From the NCBI GenBank assembly GCA_946902985.2, contig OX336389.2, forward strand, positions 1,079,653,788 through 1,079,717,787: 64,000 bases of DNA. Direction: 5' to 3'. This DNA comes from Meconema thalassinum. Lineage: Eukaryota; Arthropoda; Insecta; Orthoptera; Tettigoniidae. The translations under genes and the position numbers were made by a program. The notes under the pieces are model-generated. The model saw only the letters and a program-made list of their open reading frames with translations. It made no database searches and was not told the DNA's origin. This document shows positions 57,884-64,000 of this stretch, piece by piece; position 1 is the first letter of the stretch, and every line of letters starts with the position of its first letter.

Positions 57884-59290
57884 TTTATAGATGAGTTATT
57901 TTTTTTTTAAATTACCAAAAGATCCAAAACTAATATCTCATGAATTAATAAGGCTAGGGACCTGTATGAGAGGTCGTTGGACTTGAGGTGACATTCTGTT
58001 TTTGAATATATTATTTATGTCAAAAGGACCTAACTGCACTTTTGTTAATATCTCGCTAACTAATAATCAGAGAGGGTCAAGTGAGGTGTCATAGGACTCA
58101 GGATGGTCAACCCTTTTCCATGACCAACGAATTTACCCAAAAGATCTAAGGTCATTAGCTTTTTAATATCTCATGAATCAATAAGGCTAGAGACCTGTAT
58201 GAGAGGTCGTTGGACTTGAGGTGACATTCTGTTTTTGAATATATTATTCATTTATGTCAAAAGGGCCTAACTACACTTTTGTTGATATCTCGCTAACTAA
58301 TAATCAGAGAGGGTCAAGTGAGGTGTCATAGGACTCAGGATGGTCAACCCTTTTCCATGACCAACGAATTTACCCAAAAGATCTAAGGTCATTAGCTTTT
58401 TAATATCTCATGAATCAATAAGGCTAGGGACCTGTATGAGAGGTCGTTGGACTTGAGGTGACATTCTGTTTTTGAATATATTATTTATTTATGTCAAAAG
58501 GGCCTAACTGCACTTTTGTTTATATCTCGCTAACTAATAATCAGAGAGGGTCAAGTGAGGTGTCATAGGACTCAGGATGGTCAACCCTTTTCCATGATCA
58601 ACGAATTTACCCAAAAGATTCAAAACAACAAAGTCATTGACCTATGATTTTATAAACTAATAATCGGAGAGGCTCAAGTGAGGTGTCATGGGACTCAGGA
58701 TGGTCAACCCTTTTCCATGACCAACGAATTTACCCAAAAGATTTAAGGTCATTAGCTTTTTAATATCTCATGAATCAATAGGGCTAGGGACCTGTATGAG
58801 AGGTCGTTGGACTTGAGGTGACATTCTGTTTTTGAATATATTATTTATTTATGTCAAAAGGGCCTAACTGCACTTTTGTTAATATCTCGCTAACTAATAA
58901 TCAGAGAGGGTCAAGTGAGGTGTTATAGGACTCAGGATGGTCAACCCTTTTCAATGATCAATGAATTTACCCAAAAGATTCAAAACAGCAAGGTCATTGA
59001 CCTATGATTTTATAAACTAATAATCAGAGAGGCTCAAGTGAGGTGTCATGGGACTCAGGATGGTCAACCCTTTTCCATGACCAACGAATTTACCCAAAGG
59101 ATTCAAAACAGCAAGGTCATTGACCTAATATTTTATAAACTAATAATCGTATATCAACATGTGAGGTGTTGTAGGACTTAGAATGTTCAACCCTTCCCCA
59201 TGGCCAATGAATTTACCCAAAATACCCAATACATCAAGGTCATCGACCTGAGATTTTATAAACTAATAATCGGATACGAACATGTGAGAT
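57884..59290 (+). repeat. Satellite array, ~120 bp monomer and ~236-240 bp dimer
   Basis: The word ggtcaaccctttt occurs near 58109, 58345, 58578, 58698, 58938 and 59058, with a variant near 59179: spacings of about 236, 233, 120, 240, 120 and 121. Two monomer subtypes alternate; one carries cctgtatgagaggtcgttgg and gcctaactgcacttttgtt, the other gattcaaaacagcaaggtca. Monomers degrade toward the right edge. Confidence 0.92.
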
Positions 59291-59829
59291 GTTTACCATG
59301 TGTGTGATGAAACATAGCTAGGTAGAGAAAGAATTAGTGTAGGCTACATGTATGGTGATTGACAAGCCTTTTACCATTGAAACTTGTTTTTCAAATCAAA
59401 CTGCAGTATATAGAGAGTATAGGTTGCAGGTATGGGTTAATAAATGACGAACGGTGTACACAAACTCTGATTTATCGATTCAAGAATTAAGAGTAGACTA
59501 TCTTTAATTGATTGGTTAAAGAGGATAGCTAAAACACAAAAATGCTCAGTGGTTACCGGGACAAGATGGTCGCTACACACAACAAGCTTTAAATACTTGA
59601 GGCTAATAATCTATACACACACACTTGCATGTTCTAAACTAAACTGTGTTGCTGTCAGTGCTCAGACAGTAGGCTGATGACAAAATGCATTGCTAACAGA
59701 AATATAATCATTTCCGGTTGTATAATGTTACCAGCTATCCATTTTGTGTTGCAGTGTTAAGCACTTAAAGCTCTTGTACTGGTGGTCTTAACTCGATTTC
59801 CAGGTCTGAGACCTAGAACGAGTCAAACT
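59291..59829. other. No recognisable gene
   Basis: AT-rich sequence after the satellite; nothing supported. Confidence 0.45.
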
Positions 59830-59905
59830 AAGAAACAAGGACATGGTGGTGTAGTGGTTAAGCTGTTAGCCTTTTCACCAGGGTTCGATTTCAGGTTAAT
59901 ATGCA
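59830..59905 (+). mobile_element. tRNA-like SINE head
   Basis: aaggacatggtggtgtagtg, gttaagctgttagcc and a B box agggttcgatttcagg. It looks like the start of a tRNA-derived SINE; the body is not matched. Confidence 0.5.
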
Positions 59906-61200
59906 TGTCATAAACATATTAAACAAAACAAAACAGAGATAACGTTCAAAACTGATTACATTTGTATCTTTTCAAATTATTACTTGGATTACAAATAGAA
60001 AGGTGAACTGGGTTTGATATACAGTTAATGCTGTCTATCACACACTAGACTGTAAGAAAGCCAAAAGAGCAAAAGGCGTAGGTAGAGCAGTGGTAAAATT
60101 GCTATATGTAGAGAACTACCTAGCGGTTTTATGAACTGGCAAAGCTATATCGCATAAACAGTGCAGGATACAATCCAGCAATCAAATTTGTATCTTGTGG
60201 AACAGAGAAAATGAACTTTTACCTTGATGGATAGCAAATGAGTGCAGATGAATGACCTATGCATTAGCCTACCATAGGGTTATAACCACGAGGTGGAGGT
60301 GTGACTTCTATATTTTATTGTTTAGAGACATGGCTTTTTTGCAACCAGTAGATTTAGTATTTTGTAAATATTCATTTTTGTAATTGTAAATAGTGGAAAC
60401 ATTTTTTTTGTAATAGTAAATGTTAAATGTATAACTAAAAGTTATTTGGGATAAGAGTGCATGTCAAGGATAAATAGCGTGGTTGTATTTGTTTTTCAAA
60501 GACAGGTATGGTTGTGTGAATGTATGACTATAGATAGAATGATAGAGAGAGAGAGAGAGAAAGCGTGTGTGTGTGTGTGTGTGGCATTAATTGTTCAACC
60601 AAAGCAAACACGGCAAGGTAGGATGGTGGGGTATTTAATGTATATAGCAAATGGTAAATAGTATACTGTAGTTGTTTTTTAACACTTGTGTTTTTTAAAA
60701 ATGCAGCGGTAGATAGGTGTTATTTTGTAAAACAGTCTTACCTACAGTAGTAGTAGTAGTAGTAGGCCTATACGTTTTTGGAAACAAACAGAAAGAGAAT
60801 GCACTATTGCCATGGCCAAGCACTTTCATTAAGGTGATTTCAAGAAAATTTTTAATCAGCAAATGTGTGTTTTACAAAACTAAACTTTCAGCATGGACTA
60901 AATCATAAACGTGTCGTCTGTGATATGGAAAAAATAGGAAATCCATGTTTCCATATCAACACAATTTAAAAACTTAAAACTGACATTTAAAAAATGTAAA
61001 TGGGAAATTGACAAATGTGTAAACAACAAAATGGAATATTCTTGCTTCCGTATCATGAAATCCAAAAACTTTAAACTGACATTTTAAAATTGTGTACATG
61101 GAAAATTGACAAATGGCAATGTGTGAAATGTGAAAATGAACAAAATGGCTATCATTATTTAAAAAAATAAAAAACCGTCGTGTTCTATCGTTAAAGTGTG
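59906..61200. other. No recognisable gene; short microsatellites
   Basis: Includes (GA)n and (GT)n runs near 60545-60582 and (AGT)n near 60747-60765. Short frames across them lack domains. Confidence 0.45.
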
Positions 61201-61345
61201 AATTAAACCATATTTACTTATTTGGATCACCCGAGACTGAGTAGACCTGTTTTAGTTCTAATATACTTTTAAAATTTTATGTTAAAGCTCGAATTGAACT
61301 CAAGAGCTTTAGAGTGCCAGCTAACTATTATATCCGTTACGTCAC
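61201..61345 (-). mobile_element. SINE type E, old diverged fragment
   Basis: cacccgagactgagtagacc, ctaatatacttttaaaattt and aaagctcgaattgaactcaa line up with the type E head region at 24085-24217 with many changes. Confidence 0.6.
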
Positions 61346-61410
61346 TTTAAACTATTATTTCTATTATCGAGCGAAATTTATTGGAGATTATTTCATGCTT
61401 GAAAATTGAT

Positions 61411-61660
61411 ATGGAAGTATCAACGAATAGTTATGGTAAGCCATATGCATACTATAAAGGTTATACGTATATTGCAAAACGAACCAATAAAATGGAACTG
61501 TTATTTGACGTTGTTCAAAACATCGTTCAAAACAGTGTCAAAGTGAACTAAAAAAGTAAAAATAGTGAGGTCTTAAGTGTGAGTGATCATTAATGTAGTG
61601 GGACAGATAAGACATCGTTGCTGTTTAAAAAAATACTTCAAATGTTAAAACACTAGTCCG
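61411..61660 (+). pseudogene. FLYWCH-finger ORF, unit 1, frameshifted
   Basis: Starts MEVSTNSYGKPYAYYKGYTY like unit 2, but a base is lost after R-T-N-K-M and the frame runs to a stop. Nucleotide identity to unit 2 continues past the shift (aaacatcgttcaaaacagtg). It shares about 60 bases of upstream flank with unit 2, so the duplicated block includes 5' sequence. Confidence 0.8.
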
Positions 61661-61990
61661 AAAAAAGATATGGTAACCCGCGTGTTGTGTAATCAATGAT
61701 AGCCACCTCTTTAAATATATACTGTACTTGTTTTCGTTGACCTTAAAGCCTTGAGTATCCATCACCAGTGTATGTGACATGTTTACGCTTGCATAGATCA
61801 AAACCAACTGACTATTCACTACTTGGGTTTAGAAATTACATTTACTCAAATCACATTCTAGTAAAATTCATGCCTACTATAAGCGGCACCCACTTTTGCA
61901 CCCACTCTTGCACTCCCTTTTACACCTACTCTTGCACCCACTCTTGCACCCACTCTTGCACTCACTTTAAACTATTATTTATATTATCGT
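61661..61990. other. Spacer with a 12 bp minisatellite
   Basis: Between FLYWCH units. About seven copies of ttgcacccactc lie at 61886-61966, followed by cactttaaactattattt, which also precedes unit 1 and, in variant form, unit 3. Confidence 0.7.
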
Positions 61991-62030
61991 GTGAACTTTG
62001 CTAGAGATTAGTTCATGCTTGACAATTGAC

Positions 62031-62635
62031 ATGGAAGTATCAACAAATAGCAATGGTATGCCATACGCATTCTATAAAGGATATTCATATATTGTAAAAC
62101 GAACCAATAAAAATGGAACTGTTATTTGGCGTTGTTCAAAACATCGTTCAAAACAGTGTCGAGGTGAGCTGAAAAGTAAAAATAGTGATGTCTTAAGTGT
62201 AAGTGATCATCAATGTAGTGTACCAGATAAAACATCGTTGCTGTTTAAAAAACTCTTCAAAATGCTAAAACACTTGTCCCAGAAAAAGATATTGCAGCTC
62301 AAGATAGTGCATTGTTTGTTAAGAAGCATGTATCATCTCCTCAGAAAGTCGTGTTAGGACAGTTGTCAATGTCTGAAAAACTCCCAACATTATCAAAGAC
62401 AACACAGACTGTGCAAAATGTGGTATTGCAAAAGGATCAAAAAGGACTATATAGTAATAGTGATGAGGATTATAATGATCATAATGATGATGATAATGAT
62501 GATGATGATGATAATGATAATGGTTATGATGATGATGATGTTGATGATGAAGATAATAATGATAATGGTAATGCTTTGTTTACACCTAAAAATCATTTGT
62601 TAAATTTGTCTACTGGAACAATCCAAGTAAGCTAA
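62031..62635 (+). pseudogene. FLYWCH-finger ORF, unit 2, with acidic tail
   Basis: Begins MEVSTNSNGMPYAFYKGYSY at 62031; an upstream in-frame codon at 61998 is less likely because unit 3 aligns from the later ATG. Residues about 13-62 fit the FLYWCH zinc-binding fold: F-Y-K-G-Y-x-Y, W-R-C, C-R-G and D-H-Q-C. A frameshift near 62245-62262 (A run) ends the first frame; the other frame continues with SSPQKVVLGQLSMSEK and a long Asp/Asn tract encoded by GAT repeats, to 62635. FLYWCH fingers bind DNA or proteins and occur at the N-terminus of some insect MULE transposase-like proteins. No transposase domain is seen here. Confidence 0.78.
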
Positions 62636-62745
62636 TCCGGCGGCTTCAGCAACTGCATGTCTATAAACAGGCTGGTTATACTGAATATGAGGAAGAACTA
62701 TTGGATATAGAAAATGAGCTTCGTCGTGCTAAAATTATTATGTAA
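62606..62745 (+). pseudogene. C-terminal segment of FLYWCH unit 2 in a third frame
   Basis: After the acidic tract another frame encodes KLIRRLQQLHVYKQAGYTEY then E-E-E-L-L-D-I-E-N-E-L-R-R-A-K-I-I-M and a stop. The L-x2-R-L-x2-L ... A-G-x-T ... E-L-R-x-A-x-I-I pattern recalls the C-terminal end of several uncharacterised invertebrate proteins; from memory, weak. Likely the true end of the same gene. Confidence 0.5.
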
Positions 62746-62944
62746 TGGATCCACATAACCGCTTAAACTATTTCTTAACAATACATGTTATATTTTCTAC
62801 CACTATGCTACCATTTTGCTCTCACTTTTACATTCACTTTAAACTGTACATATTAAATATAAAAGCCAAAGCTAAATGATTTTATTATCAGAACAGTTAT
62901 AAACTTTGTAGTGAGCAAATCATACTAACAGGTTAGTTGCTACT

Positions 62945-63343
62945 ATGGAACTTACTACAACTAACAAAGGTAAACAACGTGTACTCTACAAAGGCTACTC
63001 TTATAACTATAAGCGTCAAAATGTAAAAGGAATAATATTTTGGCGATGCTCAAAAGAGAGGTCAAAAAGATGTCGAGGCAATCTAAAAAGTAGAAATGGT
63101 AAGGTTTTAAGTGTGAGTGATCATCAATGTGGTGCACCAGATGAAACACTGTTGGTGTCAACAATGAATCATGACAATGCTAAAAAGCTAGTACAAGAAA
63201 AAAATGTTGCTACTCAAAATAGTGCAGTGTTTATTGAGCAACATTTAACCCCTGCTGTAAAAGTTATGTTTAATCCATCTTCCACATCTCAAGAGTCATC
63301 AACATCACAAACTATGCAAAAGGTTGTGTTGTTGTTGTTTTAA
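62945..63343 (+). CDS. FLYWCH-finger protein, unit 3
   Basis: 132 codons from ATG. Residues about 13-62 repeat the FLYWCH pattern (LYKGYSYNYKRQNVKGIIFW, R-C, C-R-G, D-H-Q-C), followed by NHDNAKKLVQEKNVATQNS and a Ser/Thr tail (STSQESSTSQT). It ends VVLLLF where unit 2 continues; about 55 extra bases (ttgttgttgttttaagg...) sit at that point and introduce the stop, after which unit 2-like sequence (gagaatcaaaaaggactaaa) resumes. It is open across the finger, but truncated relative to unit 2. Confidence 0.7.
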   Translation: MELTTTNKGKQRVLYKGYSYNYKRQNVKGIIFWRCSKERSKRCRGNLKSRNGKVLSVSDHQCGAPDETLLVSTMNHDNAKKLVQEKNVATQNSAVFIEQHLTPAVKVMFNPSSTSQESSTSQTMQKVVLLLF

Positions 63344-63860
63344 GGGGCTGAACTTCAAGGTTATCTACCCTTCATATGCAAGAGAATCAAAAAGGACTAA
63401 ATAGTAATAGAGAAAAAAGAAATGTATTTTGAATGTAACTATTGTACAAGTACTTATATTAAATAAATAAAAATATTGTATGGGTATTGTCTGTATTTTC
63501 TTCATTGCTATACCCACGTCCTACTACATTAATGCCATTGTTAACCATCAACAATCTCCATCTATGTTCAGAAAGAAAGTGATCTTAAACAATACACTCT
63601 ATCTATGGTTTGTGTACCGAGTATCATAATAATACAGTGTACAGCATCCCAGGGGTATGCACCCCTTGGAGACCATCCCCCCGGCATCTGGCTAAATCCC
63701 CTAAAATGGCAACCCTTGGAAAGCCGGGGCAACATCCATTAATACTGTAAGGACAGCTTGCTACTCCATAAAGCAGCTCAAGCCTTACGTAATCATTACA
63801 CTCAGCGACATAGTATTAAACTAGTAACTGGGCCAATACATTGCTGACAGCAGGGCGTCA
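63344..63860. other. No recognisable gene
   Basis: Contains a possible polyadenylation signal, aataaataaa, at about 63461-63470, suitably placed for unit 3. Further right is single-copy-looking DNA leading to the promoter-like region. Confidence 0.4.
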
Positions 63861-63865
63861 GAAGG

Positions 63866-63956
63866 TATAAGAAGACGTCCTAATGAGGTCAAACGCTCTC
63901 TTCATTGTCAGTGCTCCATCGAGACGGCCGAGGCTACGCTGGTGTCAACCGAGGTG
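63866..63956 (+). promoter_or_regulatory. Possible promoter, first exon and splice donor
   Basis: tataag at 63866, an initiator-like gtcagtg around 63907-63913, and an exon-like stretch ending accgag|GTGAGT at about 63954. The TATA-initiator distance (about 42) is longer than the usual 30, so one of the two may not be used. The gene would lie beyond the window. Confidence 0.35.
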
Positions 63957-64000
63957 AGTCAGTCAATCGTGTTCAGAATTCCTATTTTGTAACCTGTAAC

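Noticed and set aside
57884..59290. CRISPR-like array
   Set aside because: Long ~120 bp repeats with no unique spacers, in an animal genome; it is a satellite.

Overview
The window looks like nuclear DNA of an arthropod, most likely an insect with a large, repeat-rich genome; a polyneopteran such as an orthopteran is my guess, from general familiarity with these SINE types only. It is AT-rich, full of tRNA-headed SINEs, LINE remnants, trinucleotide microsatellites and satellite DNA, and has almost no intact host coding sequence. There are no operons, rRNA genes, CRISPR arrays or other prokaryotic features.

Layout. 1-2270: remains of a Helitron-type Pif1 helicase. 2.4-6.8 kb: SINEs and one short first coding exon (4823-5002). 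6870-9038 (minus): large exon of a secreted or membrane Ser/Thr-rich, mucin-like protein with one EGF-like module, the best host gene here. 10.0-11.4 kb: four SINE types in a row. 11013-22473 (minus): the centrepiece, an 11.46 kb LTR retrotransposon with two nearly identical LTRs of about 4 kb around a 3.2 kb interior that encodes only a 783-residue Gag-like protein. It sits in a 489 bp SINE whose halves resume exactly at both ends, with a 4 bp target duplication (GTAC) for the retrotransposon and a 12 bp duplication for the SINE. 22.5-25.0 kb: SINEs, a LINE tail and a foldback repeat. 25.3-34.1 kb: a ~290 bp tandem repeat interrupted by a 5'-truncated endonuclease/RT LINE (26124-30048) and by long AT-rich, LTR-like DNA. 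34.2-38.1 kb: a second AT-rich LTR-like tract. 40470-41237: internally deleted mariner. 42-50.5 kb: LINE 3' ends and SINEs, several nested. 51.4-53.7 kb: a 232 bp tandem duplication and a decayed copy of a multicopy animal gene family. 54-56.3 kb: SINEs and a LINE-like tail. 57.2-59.3 kb: satellite with a ~120 bp monomer and ~236-240 bp dimer. 61.4-63.4 kb: three tandem FLYWCH-finger ORFs, at least two broken. The last 150 bases resemble a TATA/initiator promoter with a first exon and splice donor.

How it fits together. Most of the window is successive insertion of mobile elements into one another, and exact target duplications let several layers be ordered. The giant-LTR element has no pol, so it must use enzymes from another element. 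Its LTRs differ at only about 22 substitutions by eye (~0.6%), so it moved recently. Several SINE types with different heads share one central domain, which suggests a modular SINE superfamily.
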